Below, one piece after another: positions 45,557-55,211 of a stretch of 64,000 nt of DNA. Within the stretch, counting starts at the first letter, position 1; each line of letters begins with the position of its first letter. Source of the stretch: Bacteroidota bacterium (lineage in GTDB: Bacteria > Bacteroidota > Bacteroidia > Chitinophagales > Saprospiraceae); assembly GCA_024743405.1 (NCBI GenBank), contig JANSWP010000013.1, positions 1 to 64,000 on the forward strand. Direction: 5' to 3'. The translations under genes and the position numbers were made by a program. The notes below the pieces were generated by a model. That model saw only the letters and a program-made list of their open reading frames with translations, made no database searches and was not told the origin of the DNA.

Positions 45557-47905
45557 TTACTCTACTTTTCTTTTTCGACTATTTTCATAACTTTTAATTT
45601 TCAATTGAATATACTCTTGAAGGGTCTCAAACTTCTTTCCGTTAGATCTCTCATTTTTAATGAATGTTTCATCCACATCATTAATTTTCGATTGAATTAA
45701 ATCTTGATACGAAGCATCCTTGAAACCTAAATCCTTCATGGATTTAATGTATGTTGCGTCTACATCATGAATTGAAAATTGAATAATTTCTTGAATCCCT
45801 AAATCAGTATAACCCAAAGCACTGAAATCACTTATTTCTTTTGCATTTACATCGTGAATCGCAGCTTGAATCATTTCATTAGTTGACAAATCGCCTAAGC
45901 CAGCGGCTTTCAATTCTTTTATATAATCGGCATTGATATCATGAATGCCGAATTGAATTATTTCATTGAAGGATAAATTTTCGAAGCCTGCATTTTTCAA
46001 TTTCTTTATATTTTATGCACTAATATCATGTATAGCAGCTTGGACAATTTCATTCGTATTCAAATCTAATCCCGCGCTTTTTAATTCTTTTAAATACTCC
46101 GCATCGATATCGTGAATTCCAAATTGAACAATTTCATCGAAGCTCATATTGGAAAAGCCAGCAGAACTGAGTTCTTTAATATAATTGGCATCAATATCAT
46201 GAATTCCTGCTTGTACCATTTGCTGAGTAGTCAAATCCAAACCAGAATCTTTTATTTTTTTAATGAAATCATCATCAATATCGTGGATAGCAAATTGAAT
46301 GATTTCTTTAAAGCTTAAATCTTTAAATCCTGCCTCTAATAATTCTTTTAAATAATTTGCATCGATATCATGAATGGCAGCTTGGACAATTTCTTGAGGC
46401 TCAAGGTTCGTTAAGCCGGCAGTCTTTAAAGCTTTAATATAGCTTGCATCAATGCCATGGATACCAAATTGTACGATTTGTTTAAAAGTCATATTTGGAT
46501 AACCCTCTGCTTTTATTGACCGGATATAGTCAGGACTCAAATCATGAATTCCAGCTTGTACGACATCTTTGGCTGTCAAGTCTTGATTTAAAAGATCTTT
46601 CATTTTCATAACATAGTCCATATCAATATCATGAATCTCAAATTGCATGATGTCCTTTATTGTGATTTTTTCAATGCCTAATTTTTTGGATTTGTCAATG
46701 TATTCTTTCACCTTTTCTTTTGATGAACCATGCACAGCTAATGACTTTAATTCTTCAATCGAAGGATCATAACCTTGGTCTCGCATGAATTGACTGTAGG
46801 ATTTATAAATATCCGCCAATGCAAATTGGAAGAGTATTTTTTCATCTATTGAAATAAATCCCTGACTTACGAGGTAAGACTTAAAATTGACATTTTCTGA
46901 AAAGGAATAAGTGCCTTTTCCTTCAGATCCAGTGAATTTTCCTTTAAAAGTAGTAATTCCAGCCTCTCTTTCCAATGTGAAACTGCTACTATTATTAGTG
47001 AGCCCTGTAAAATCAGATTTGGCAAAACAGTCTTTTTTTATCCACCAATTACCTTGTATTTTATCACTTTTTAAATTTATGCATACTTCATCATTTTTAA
47101 TTTCTGCTGTCCAGTTTCCGTTGATCGGCATTTCACCATTAGAGATGATCATTCCTTGAGCAACGATATAAGCATCATCGGTCTCAATAATCATTTTTTC
47201 ATCATTGTCAGGGTCGTTTGGATCTATACTTTTTGAGTAGATCGTTTTTTTCGTATCATCTCTATCTTGTTTTTCAATTAATTGATTACTAGATGATTGT
47301 GCTGTGGTTTTTACAGCATTTAGAAAAAGAATAGAGAGCCCAAGGACTGGAAGTAAGAATAAATACTTCCAGCTTGAGCATACGGATGATTTCTTTGCGT
47401 TCATCATAAGAATGCGTTTTTTTAAAATTGATTGATTATAGTTGTTTGTCAGGTTCAGTGGTAAATTTGGAACAGAAACCTTTAATAAATTCATTTGGTA
47501 AATTTTCTTGTCTGTTCCCTCCTTGAGCATTTTGAGGTCAGTTAAGTATTCTAAGTTATTCACCATCGCTTTTCGATAAAGCCATGCAAATGGATTAAAC
47601 CATTGAATAATGAACATTAATTCAGCAATAAGGATGTCTAGGGTGTGTTTGTCTTTAATATGTATCTTTTCATGTTCGATAATGAGATTATAAGTATCCC
47701 AATCATATTTGGTTGGGTTGATGAAAATGATATTTAAAAAGGAAAAGGGGGCTACATCTTGGCTTAATTCAACTATGCGAAAAGAGCCATCTTTTATGTT
47801 GGGGTTCCTAAGAATCTTGAAAACTATGCAGTCAGATAGATAAAAGAATTTTTTGCAGCGAAAGTAGCCGGCTGAAAAGAAAAATTTATCGACAACATGT
47901 TGGTT
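45557..47905 (-). pseudogene. Decayed M56/BlaR1-type membrane metallopeptidase with short tandem repeats
   Basis: The frame is open from 47905 without a good start. It encodes the cytoplasmic peptidase part of an M56 protein: VAPFSFLNIIFINPTKYDW, the zinc motif HEKIH, DILIAELMFIIQWFNPFAW, then a membrane helix (YLFLLPVLGLSILFLNAV) and a periplasmic region with 12 repeats of about 29 residues. Two lesions are seen. The N-terminal membrane helices are missing (an in-frame TGA at 47906-47908, and no helices in any frame upstream). An in-frame TAA at 46013-46015 replaces the Asn codon of repeat 8, with the next codon also changed. Repeats 9-12 continue in the same frame to 45557. No blaI-type repressor gene lies upstream. 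A nonsense-suppressed or wrongly sequenced gene is the alternative. Confidence 0.75.
45599..46637 (-). repeat. Twelve in-frame repeats of about 29 residues
   Basis: Each unit reads approximately IHDIDANYIKELKSAGLxNL plus xxxEIVQxx. Units tend to alternate between ending QAA/QAG and QFG/QFA, which implies a higher-order period of two units (about 174 bp). The same type of repeat, often written VTPEYIKELK, occurs in other Bacteroidota M56 proteins. The function is unknown. Confidence 0.8.
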
Positions 47906-48220
47906 TCAAACCTGGCTTAAGAGCCTAATTGGTTTTCATACTAAACGGTTAATTTAAAGAAAATTTATATGAAGCGACGTCTAAATTTGGATGCTACCCA
48001 TCACCGAGTTAACTTTACGGGATCAGATAAAAAGAAAAGTATTCGTTGTTTCTTTTTAAATCTTTAGGATCCAACGACAATAAAAGAAGCTAGCGAGTAA
48101 AGTCCTTTCAATTGAAAGGGTTTATCGATAAAATAAATTTTGACTATTTCTTAGTCACATAACTTGAGAACACTTTTGTAAGGAGTAATTTCTGGCTGAG
48201 AGGCGAGATTGCTCCTTTTT
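47906..48220. other. Intergenic region with paired palindromes and a possible 32-codon ORF
   Basis: This is where the missing 5' part of the M56 gene should be. It holds no recognisable membrane helices. A plus-strand ORF of 32 codons (47969-48067, starting MKRRLNLDATHHR) is possible but unsupported by homology. Two perfect palindromes lie side by side: CCTTTCAATTGAAAGG (48104-48119) and TTTATCGATAAA (48121-48132). Confidence 0.4.
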
Positions 48221-48222
48221 TT
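48179..48222 (+). terminator. Plus-strand terminator-like hairpin
   Basis: AAGGAGTAAT (48180-48189 plus the preceding A) pairs with ATTGCTCCTT, with one T-G pair, followed by TTTTTTATT on the plus strand. No confident plus-strand gene precedes it, only the possible 32-codon ORF. It also sits right after the leftward lipoprotein gene, where it would be an imperfect terminator because a T tract is lacking in that direction. Confidence 0.5.
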
Positions 48223-50323
48223 ATTGAGTATCTAAGAATAATTTCAACCCTATTTTCATATCAAGTCCACTATCCGTCAAAATAGAAACAGGAACATTGC
48301 CATTTTCACTTGAATCAAGTCTTAATTCAAAAATGGTTTCTTTCGCTTCATCCATTTGAAATATTTGATCTTGGCTAAGATTAATAAAGGTTTCTCCAAT
48401 AAAATTTCCATTAGAGTCAACAATCCCTTCATCATTCACAATCCCAGATGAAAGGGTTGTATTTTCAATTAAAATGGTTGAGTTACCTGCAAAACCGACG
48501 GTCAAAATATCTAAAGTGACCTTAAAAGGCATGCTGTTTTCGTATAATAGTTTTAACTCTCCTTCTCTAATATCTTCTATGGTTAGTTCATCTTCTAAAT
48601 CAAAAGAGAAGGCATCAACCGTATCTCTATAAATAATATTATTAGCTCTCAATTCGAAAGGCAGGTCGAATGTCCCATTCAAAATCAACTCTGAACTTTT
48701 TGTAACAAAATTGATTTCTCCTTGATTGCCTTTTGAGTTTATTTCAGCTGAACCCTCATATTCAAATAGACTCGGATAAATTGACAAAAAATCCGAAATA
48801 TTTGAGTTCTCCTGATCAATTAAATATTCACCAAAAATGGTTTCTCCAAATTGGTCAAAGGTAGGATAGGGAATATCAAATTCAGGTGCTTCCAATTGCT
48901 GATCTGGATCTAAAATACCAAAGGAAGTCATTTGAAAATCTAGTAATATAGGAACACCGAAAGAGTTCTCTGATTCGAGCTTGAGGGTGGCATTATCAAA
49001 ATATGTTGCAGCGCTGTTTTCATTAATAAACCCAAAATCAAAACCTAAATCGATAGAACCAAGATCAATGTTTTCTTTAAACTTTCCGAAATATCCAAAA
49101 GCATTTTTTACCTGAATATTTGACATTTCAAATCTGAAAGAAAGCACATCCTGAGCATCAAATAGGACTAGAGAATTGGTAGGATCTTCAACCTGTGCCT
49201 CCAATTCGACCAGCATTTTATTGAATGGCTGATTCTGATTTTGATCCAAAAATATTGAGGTACCCGAAAAGTCAATCATCCCTGTTATAGAATCATTTAC
49301 TCCAGTAGGGGGCAAGGTCATACTTACATTTAGCGGATTACCATTTTTTATCACATTTGGAAAGATGATAGTCACTTTTAACTCTAGAGAAAAATCAGAC
49401 ATCATCGAATAGTTCATTATTCCGTTGTCTAAATCAATTTGCGCCAATTCTGAATCATTACTTGGTTCGAAATCTACAAAGGTAGAGTCCTTAAGAACCT
49501 CATTTCCCATTAATCGAACTTCTCCATCAGTAATAATAAAATCACTAAGCACTATTTCAATTTCTAATTCACTGGCCAAGTCTACAAGAACAGGGTTAGT
49601 GTTGGCCGGAGAAGTCAGGCTCGGAATTAAAAAAGAAATTTCATTATTAATATTTTGATTGGCAATTACCAATTCTTCAGTTCGAGTTTCTCCAACAGGG
49701 ATAGATGGAAAAGTAATGGTACCTACATTTTGCCCAGCAATTTCATCGTATATAATTAGACTAAGGTCCTGAATGTCAATAAAATACCCGTTGTGTAAGG
49801 TAAGCTGAATAATACCATATTCAACTTGAATAGAAGTAAATTCATCGAAAGGCTCCAATGGTACTTTTAAATCAACTTGTTCGTCAATCGCCATAGTTGG
49901 GACACTCTGTCCATTGTTATTTTGGAAAAACTGTTGAATGGCTGGATTATTAAATTCATTTAGGAATTGCTCAAATGGTACAGTGGTATTTTTAGAATAA
50001 TTATTCAATTGGATTTTTCCAATAGATTCCTTGTAGTAGCCTGTTACATTCAAAGAGTCTGTTATTTCCTCAAAAAAATCTTCCGCTTTAATTAATGCTA
50101 GGCTATCTTCCTGATGCAATAATTGTATCCCATTATTGTTATCTACACTTAATATAGAGTCATCTTCCAAAAGGTCATTTACTTCAAATGAGATATCTGC
50201 AAGTGGGAAAGCTAAAGTGCCTTGATAATTCACTTTAATTTCATCGATTTTATTGATGCATGAATGTAAAAGAAAGAGAATGCTTATGGCACTCAGGAGC
50301 ATAAATTGGTGTTTCACAGCCAA
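48221..50323 (-). CDS. Large hypothetical lipoprotein
   Basis: I recognise no named family. The 700-residue protein has a lipoprotein-type N-terminus (MAVKHQFMLLSAISILFLLHSC), so it should be acylated at Cys22. The mature part is acidic, rich in Asn, Asp, Ile and Phe, and appears all-beta, with alternating hydrophobic strands (for example IQVEYGIIQLTLHNGYFIDI). That suggests an envelope-exposed beta-rich protein. No catalytic motif or T9SS domain was found. Similar long lipoproteins are common, uncharacterised Bacteroidota proteins. It is separated from the ABC1 kinase gene upstream by 101 bp and may share its transcript. Confidence 0.8.
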   Translation of the reverse strand: MAVKHQFMLLSAISILFLLHSCINKIDEIKVNYQGTLAFPLADISFEVNDLLEDDSILSVDNNNGIQLLHQEDSLALIKAEDFFEEITDSLNVTGYYKESIGKIQLNNYSKNTTVPFEQFLNEFNNPAIQQFFQNNNGQSVPTMAIDEQVDLKVPLEPFDEFTSIQVEYGIIQLTLHNGYFIDIQDLSLIIYDEIAGQNVGTITFPSIPVGETRTEELVIANQNINNEISFLIPSLTSPANTNPVLVDLASELEIEIVLSDFIITDGEVRLMGNEVLKDSTFVDFEPSNDSELAQIDLDNGIMNYSMMSDFSLELKVTIIFPNVIKNGNPLNVSMTLPPTGVNDSITGMIDFSGTSIFLDQNQNQPFNKMLVELEAQVEDPTNSLVLFDAQDVLSFRFEMSNIQVKNAFGYFGKFKENIDLGSIDLGFDFGFINENSAATYFDNATLKLESENSFGVPILLDFQMTSFGILDPDQQLEAPEFDIPYPTFDQFGETIFGEYLIDQENSNISDFLSIYPSLFEYEGSAEINSKGNQGEINFVTKSSELILNGTFDLPFELRANNIIYRDTVDAFSFDLEDELTIEDIREGELKLLYENSMPFKVTLDILTVGFAGNSTILIENTTLSSGIVNDEGIVDSNGNFIGETFINLSQDQIFQMDEAKETIFELRLDSSENGNVPVSILTDSGLDMKIGLKLFLDTQ

Positions 50324-50424
50324 GGGGATATTTTATTGATTGGGGATAAATGAAAGAAGGAACAATCAAACCCAAAATTCATTTAACTCCAATTCTTAGG
50401 GATGCGGATAGAATATATGTAAAT

Positions 50425-52116
50425 TTATTTTGTCCGCGTTCCTTTTAAAAGTCTTCGATACTTTCGGGCTTTTAATATTGCCCTTAGCCATAATAAAGCG
50501 AAAATCGCGCCTGAACTGATTAAGTAATTTGATAATTTATCAAAACCATCAAAAGATGTGCGATAAGCCATGAAAAAGGAGGACAACATTAGTAAAACCA
50601 TAATTAATTGCTGACCCAAAAAATAGAAAAGATTGGTCTTTTCTGTGTTTCCTTTTTGATTTAATACTACCTCACCTTTTCTAATTTTCAATAAAGTTTT
50701 CCTTAACTCTAGGGGTAAAGTGATGACATTTGTCAGATTCTTTTTGATAAATTCAAAGATGAATTTAGGAAGATCGGAGAGGTCATTAACCACGAAATTT
50801 CTAAGATATGGGCGAACGACTTCCAATGGGTTCATTTGAGGAGCAAGCTCTGCGCTTATTCCGCCAGCGAGAATAATCATCCGGTTTAATAGAATATAAT
50901 CTTTAGGTACCTGAAAAGAGTTGGTTAGGTCTTTTATACTTATTAGATCCAATAGGCGGACGACATGTGAAGTTTCAAAATTGATTTGGATGTCATTAAA
51001 ATTCAGACTCTCCATTTGGACTTCGTTTTGGAGAAAATCTTGAACAAACTCTAAAATTTTTTCAGAAAATTGAGTGGACTCTTGCCCTTTGGCAATGAAC
51101 CCCATGTATTGCATAGATTCAATGATCTCCTCCGAATCTCCTTTTGTAACAGCATTAATTAAATCTGAAAGCCCTGTCTTCATTTTTTCACTCACAACAG
51201 ATACAGCACCAAAATCTAGTAGAATTATTTCTTCATTTTTGGTTACTAGGACGTTGCCAGGGTGAGGATCTGCATGATAAATGCCATCTTTTAAAACCAT
51301 TTGGCAACACATTTCCAAAAATCGTTTAGCGAGGTTTTTTCTATCAATATTCCAACTATCTAATTGTTCAATATCATTGATTTTTACGCCACTAAAATAT
51401 TGACTAGTGATAATTTTTGAAGTGCAAAATTCAGGGAAAAGTTGCGGAACAATTATTTTTTCTAAAGGCAATAAATTTTCATTAATCATTGCCATATAAT
51501 TAGCTTCTTTAGAATAATTTAATTCTTCCTCAATCATTTGGCGAACCTGAGCCGCAACGTGTTCAAGTCCTTTCATGCTAAAATAACTAGAAACCAATTT
51601 CATGACATTCTCAAATAATTGAAGATCAATTTCTGCAATTTTAGAGATATGATCATGTTGAATTTTGACAACCACTTCCTCGCCTGATTTGAGTTTGGCT
51701 CGATGAACTTGCCCAATAGAAGCAGAAGCAAGCGGAATTTCTTGAAAAGTATCAAATAGAGATTCAATTGGTTTTCCTAATTCAGCTTCTACATTTTTTT
51801 TTATTTCTTCATAAGGGCGAGCAGGGGCACGATCTTGAAATTCTTCAAGTGGTTTTCGAAATTCCTCTGGTAAAAAGCTAGATAGAATGGAGACTAACTG
51901 TCCAATTTTTATAAATAATCCTCTTAATTCTAAAAACGATTCCTTTAATTTAAAAGCACTTGAAACATGAAGTTTAGTTAATCTTGGCTGAAGATATTTT
52001 TGCCCCAATAATCGTCCTTTAAACAATAGCCATAAATACCGTATAGCAATTGAAAAAGTGGTAGAGTACACTTTTCTTGACCGCCAAGATCTAGAGAGGA
52101 ATTTTTTTGAATTCAT
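50425..52116 (-). CDS. ABC1/AarF/UbiB-family atypical kinase
   Basis: The 563-residue protein has the complete set of family motifs: the KxGQ-type segment FIKIGQLVSILSSFLP, QDRAPARP, the Ala-rich loop PLASASIGQVHRA, VVVKIQ, YHADPHPGNVLV (catalytic Asp) and LLDFGAVS (metal-binding Asp). Two C-terminal hydrophobic segments (FLGQQLIMVLLMLSSFFMAY and LISSGAIFALLWLRAI) should anchor it in the membrane, as in UbiB. UbiB proteins support quinone biosynthesis, but other family members have other roles. No ubiquinone or menaquinone gene lies nearby, so I give no gene symbol. Confidence 0.93.
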   Translation of the reverse strand: MNSKKFLSRSWRSRKVYSTTFSIAIRYLWLLFKGRLLGQKYLQPRLTKLHVSSAFKLKESFLELRGLFIKIGQLVSILSSFLPEEFRKPLEEFQDRAPARPYEEIKKNVEAELGKPIESLFDTFQEIPLASASIGQVHRAKLKSGEEVVVKIQHDHISKIAEIDLQLFENVMKLVSSYFSMKGLEHVAAQVRQMIEEELNYSKEANYMAMINENLLPLEKIIVPQLFPEFCTSKIITSQYFSGVKINDIEQLDSWNIDRKNLAKRFLEMCCQMVLKDGIYHADPHPGNVLVTKNEEIILLDFGAVSVVSEKMKTGLSDLINAVTKGDSEEIIESMQYMGFIAKGQESTQFSEKILEFVQDFLQNEVQMESLNFNDIQINFETSHVVRLLDLISIKDLTNSFQVPKDYILLNRMIILAGGISAELAPQMNPLEVVRPYLRNFVVNDLSDLPKFIFEFIKKNLTNVITLPLELRKTLLKIRKGEVVLNQKGNTEKTNLFYFLGQQLIMVLLMLSSFFMAYRTSFDGFDKLSNYLISSGAIFALLWLRAILKARKYRRLLKGTRTK

Positions 52117-52255
52117 GGTTTAAATGTAAACGATAGACCTGAATTGTAACAATTTATTACAGTTTGATTTTAAAATGTCTTTTGAACTCATTTGCAGGGA
52201 GTTCCCAACTTTTCCTTTTTAGTATATTTGACACTTTTTAGAAAATAAATTATCT

Positions 52256-52930
52256 ATGAATACCATTCCACAGTCTGTTCTTGATTTTTTGAAAGAAATA
52301 GAATTGAATAATAATAGAGTTTGGTTTAATGAAAATAAGCTTCGTTATCAAGAACAGCAAGCTCATATGAAGGCATTTGGTGAAGCACTTCTAGATGAGA
52401 TGTCTCACCATGATCATATTGAGCGGTTCAAACTACTAAGAATATACAGAGATGTAAGGTTTTCAAAAAACAAATTGCCATATAAAAAAAATATGAGTGG
52501 TAGTATGAGTCGGGCTACAAAATGGCTTCGAGGAGGCTATTATTTTCATATTGAACCTGGTAATTCTTTTGCGGCAGGAGGCTTTTGGTCCCCAAATTCA
52601 GCTGATTTGAAAAGAATTCGGACAGAAATAGAAGCGGATGATCAACCTTTGCGGACTATTATTGCTGATCCTATATTTCAAAAAACCTTTGGTGTATTGC
52701 AAGGCGAAGGAGTAAAAACAGCTCCCAAAGGATTTTCGAAAGAACATCCTGCGATAGATTTAAAACGTAAAAAACAATTTATTGTAACTCGAAAATTCAG
52801 TGATAAGGAAGTCACCTCTGGCAATTTTTTGAGTGAATTGGATCAAACATTCAGGAATATGCGTCCATTCTTTGATTACATGAGTGAGGTACTTACGACT
52901 GATGCAAATGGGATCCCAATTGAGGACTAA
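52256..52930 (+). CDS. DUF2461 (TIGR02453) family protein
   Basis: The 224-residue protein matches the uncharacterised DUF2461 family over its full length: LDFLKEIELNNNRVWFNENK, RIYRDVRFSKNKLPYKKNMS, the GGYYFHIEPGNSFAAGGFW segment, and FKEHP/KRKKQFIVTRKF-like tail features. It has no signal peptide and should be cytoplasmic. The function of the family is not established. It is divergent from the ABC1 kinase gene. Confidence 0.9.
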   Translation: MNTIPQSVLDFLKEIELNNNRVWFNENKLRYQEQQAHMKAFGEALLDEMSHHDHIERFKLLRIYRDVRFSKNKLPYKKNMSGSMSRATKWLRGGYYFHIEPGNSFAAGGFWSPNSADLKRIRTEIEADDQPLRTIIADPIFQKTFGVLQGEGVKTAPKGFSKEHPAIDLKRKKQFIVTRKFSDKEVTSGNFLSELDQTFRNMRPFFDYMSEVLTTDANGIPIED

Positions 52931-53348
52931 ATGGTTATTCAAAATATTTAAATTAAAAAGAAGGGATATTATAATTGGCTATTAGTTGATTATAGTTGGT
53001 TTATTTTTTTAATTTAACCTGATTTGCAATATAATATTTTTATTTTTTTTCTGTTATGTAGTTTTAATTTTTTAGAAATGTACTTGTAAAATAAAATTAT
53101 TTTATACTTTTACAATCTTCTTTCCCGTGAGCATTTCCAAAACGAATAAATTTTTAGACTAGAGATTGGTCTAGGCTTTACTGCCCACACCAAAAACTAT
53201 CACTTAAATTCATATTAAGTTGAGAATCATACATCACATGATTCCATTCCAAAAACTGATATAATGACAAGTGATTTTTGTATTAACTCTATTCAAAAGC
53301 CTCTTAATTCCTATTTTTTAAACCATTTATTAATCAGTCTTGCTAAAA
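52931..53348. other. AT-rich intergenic region with hairpins
   Basis: No gene was seen. There are two small inverted repeats: CTAGA/TCTAG around 53159-53174, and GAATCAT-ACATCAC-ATGATTC (53224-53244, perfect 7-bp arms). The latter could be an operator or 5' leader hairpin for the small gene that follows. Confidence 0.35.
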
Positions 53349-53558
53349 ATGCAAGAAAAAAAATGCTTCGCTATGACTAGAACAGAAAGTTCCAAACGAA
53401 AGCAAATTATTTCTAAACTTACAATTGCTGCTAATAAAGCAGTGATAAAATCAAAAGGGAAATTTAAGCAATTAAAAGAGGATTCTGTTAGACCATTAAA
53501 AGATTTACCTAATCACTTGAGACCTCTAGACGCTGAACTTCAACCTACATTTGACTAA
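53349..53558 (+). CDS. Small basic hypothetical protein
   Basis: This gene of 69 codons runs from the ATG at 53349 (MQEKKCFAMTRTESSKRKQI); an ATG at 53373 or a TTG at 53340 is also possible. The product is basic in its first two thirds (many Lys and Arg) and ends with PLKDLPNHLRPLDAELQPTF. There is no signal peptide or membrane helix. A good terminator lies about 80 bp downstream, which supports transcription of the region. I do not recognise the family. Confidence 0.45.
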   Translation: MQEKKCFAMTRTESSKRKQIISKLTIAANKAVIKSKGKFKQLKEDSVRPLKDLPNHLRPLDAELQPTFD

Positions 53559-53636
53559 GATTATTTTAAGGTTCAATCTTGTGAACCACATACATTCTAA
53601 TCAAAAATCATTTCAAAAACAGATTGCCAACTTAAC

Positions 53637-53670
53637 AAAAAAGGCTGCCAAATTATTGGCAGCCTTTTGT
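53637..53670. terminator. Bidirectional hairpin terminator
   Basis: AAAAGGCTGCCAA pairs with TTGGCAGCCTTTT, with A and T tracts at its ends. It lies between the rightward small gene and the leftward TPR-like lipoprotein gene. Confidence 0.85.
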
Positions 53671-53708
53671 CATTAGGGAACAACTAAAGGAAGGGTATAA
53701 CTGGAAGT

Positions 53709-54887
53709 TTACCTTATTAATCGTTGTCTAGACATTTCTCTTTTTATTATAGGCTTTAATTTATCCGCAGCATCTAATAATAGCTGATTATTTGTAGGAA
53801 AGGGTCTTGGCTTATTGCCTATTCGTTTTTTTGAATCTTCACTAAGTGCTCTTTCATCTCCTTCAAAACGAGAGGCATAATTCTCAAAAACAGCTTCAAC
53901 TGTCATTGGTTCTGAGTGTATTAATTCCCGAGTCTGATTATCGAAAAAGTCTAATTGTCCACCGACTGCTGCAGCTTTATGCTGATAGATTTCGAAGACA
54001 TTAGCTTTTATAAAAACTTTTTTTGGTACTTTAATATCATTCCCTGCCGTATCCTTTTTTACATTTCCTCTTTCATCAAGAACATATTCAAACCCATCTT
54101 CAATTTCCTTATCATCAACGTATTGTCGTTCTTTTTCAGATTCTTGACTCACATCGATTGTCGTTAAATTCATGACAACTGTAAAATCATAAGTAAGATT
54201 TGATTTTGAATTCAAATAGTAATTTTTCCATTTTGAATTTAAATCTCTTACACTCATTTTTTTAATTCTAGACTCAAACCCTCTTGGTAGTATTGAACCG
54301 GAATTATTGTCCATTTTAAATAAAATATGGGTTGTGCCGAGTTCAAATGCAATTTTCTCTAATTGACGTGTATCGCGATAATTTTTATAATAGGTATTGA
54401 TTTTTTCTAATGCATTTAACGCCTCACGAGCAGCCAATTTATCACCGTTTTCAGCTTGTTTTAATAGATCTTGAGCCCGATTGTAATAATATTCAGCAGT
54501 TCGTTCTTTAGATTCTCTTTCTAATTCTTCAATTCTTACAAATCGAAATTCAGCCTTTCTGCCATTTTCATCATATAATGGAATTAAAGGATCAATCTTA
54601 GACTGTCTTTTTCTGATTTTTTGATGAATTCGATTAATAGCAATCCAATTCTCTTCCCGACCATCTCTTTTTAAATTGTCTGCTTCACGCATGTCACGTT
54701 TAGTGGCTCGATCGAAGGCTTTCTCTAAGGCACCAACAAACTCAGCCTTTTTTTTCTTTTTTCCTCTTAATTTTTCAACGGCTAAATTAATGGCTTGATC
54801 ATAATTTCCTTTCTCAATTAATTTGGATGGGGAATTACAGGCAGCAAAAATTAATACAAAAAGTAATAATAGATTAATTGATTTCAT
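53709..54887 (-). CDS. Hypothetical TPR-like lipoprotein
   Basis: The protein has 392 residues. A lipoprotein signal (MKSINLLLLFVLIFAAC) puts the acylated Cys at 17. Residues about 20-190 are highly charged and helical with TPR-like pairs (KLIEKGNYDQAINLAVEKLR, then EYYYNRAQDLLKQAENGDKL). Residues about 190-392 are mixed alpha/beta (TYDFTVVMNLTTIDVSQ, FIKANVFEIYQHKAAAVGG). It resembles uncharacterised envelope lipoproteins of Bacteroidota. No enzymatic motif was found. Confidence 0.8.
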   Translation of the reverse strand: MKSINLLLLFVLIFAACNSPSKLIEKGNYDQAINLAVEKLRGKKKKKAEFVGALEKAFDRATKRDMREADNLKRDGREENWIAINRIHQKIRKRQSKIDPLIPLYDENGRKAEFRFVRIEELERESKERTAEYYYNRAQDLLKQAENGDKLAAREALNALEKINTYYKNYRDTRQLEKIAFELGTTHILFKMDNNSGSILPRGFESRIKKMSVRDLNSKWKNYYLNSKSNLTYDFTVVMNLTTIDVSQESEKERQYVDDKEIEDGFEYVLDERGNVKKDTAGNDIKVPKKVFIKANVFEIYQHKAAAVGGQLDFFDNQTRELIHSEPMTVEAVFENYASRFEGDERALSEDSKKRIGNKPRPFPTNNQLLLDAADKLKPIIKREMSRQRLIR

Positions 54888-55106
54888 ATCAATGGATTGT
54901 GTTTAGACTTATTTAAATTAAGGACAAAATTATCATAAATAAGTATTCTCCGAAATTTTTTTGGAAACCATTCTCCTTATGTTAATATAAGGTTATTGAG
55001 AAGAAGATAGATAGGGTTTATTTGTCTGGGAATTATGAAGCGATGGCTATTAGGTTCCGTGTTTTTTGCTAGAGGAATCAAAATCCAATTTATTTTCTCC
55101 GAGTTC
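54888..55106. other. Promoter region of the TPR-like lipoprotein gene
   Basis: This AT-rich stretch lies between the lipoprotein start and the terminator of the small membrane-protein gene. A 35-codon plus-strand frame (55035-55142) runs into that terminator hairpin and is probably chance. Confidence 0.35.
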
Positions 55107-55147
55107 CTTAAAATGAAAAAGCCATTATCCAATTATGGATAATGGCT
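55107..55147 (-). terminator. Terminator of the small membrane-protein gene
   Basis: On the minus strand GCCATTATCCA and TGGATAATGGC (55121-55131 and 55136-55146) form an 11-bp stem, followed by TTTTTCATTTT. It lies 65 bp after the stop codon of the 54-codon leftward gene. Confidence 0.8.
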
Positions 55148-55211
55148 TATGAAAAAATCCTTTGTGTTTCTAGGTGAAAATTTTAAAGTGTGAGCTACAA
55201 ATCATTAGTAT

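Noticed and set aside
55035-55142. Plus-strand 35-codon frame starting MKRWLLGSVFF
   Set aside because: It runs into the terminator hairpin of the opposite-strand small gene and has no supporting context.
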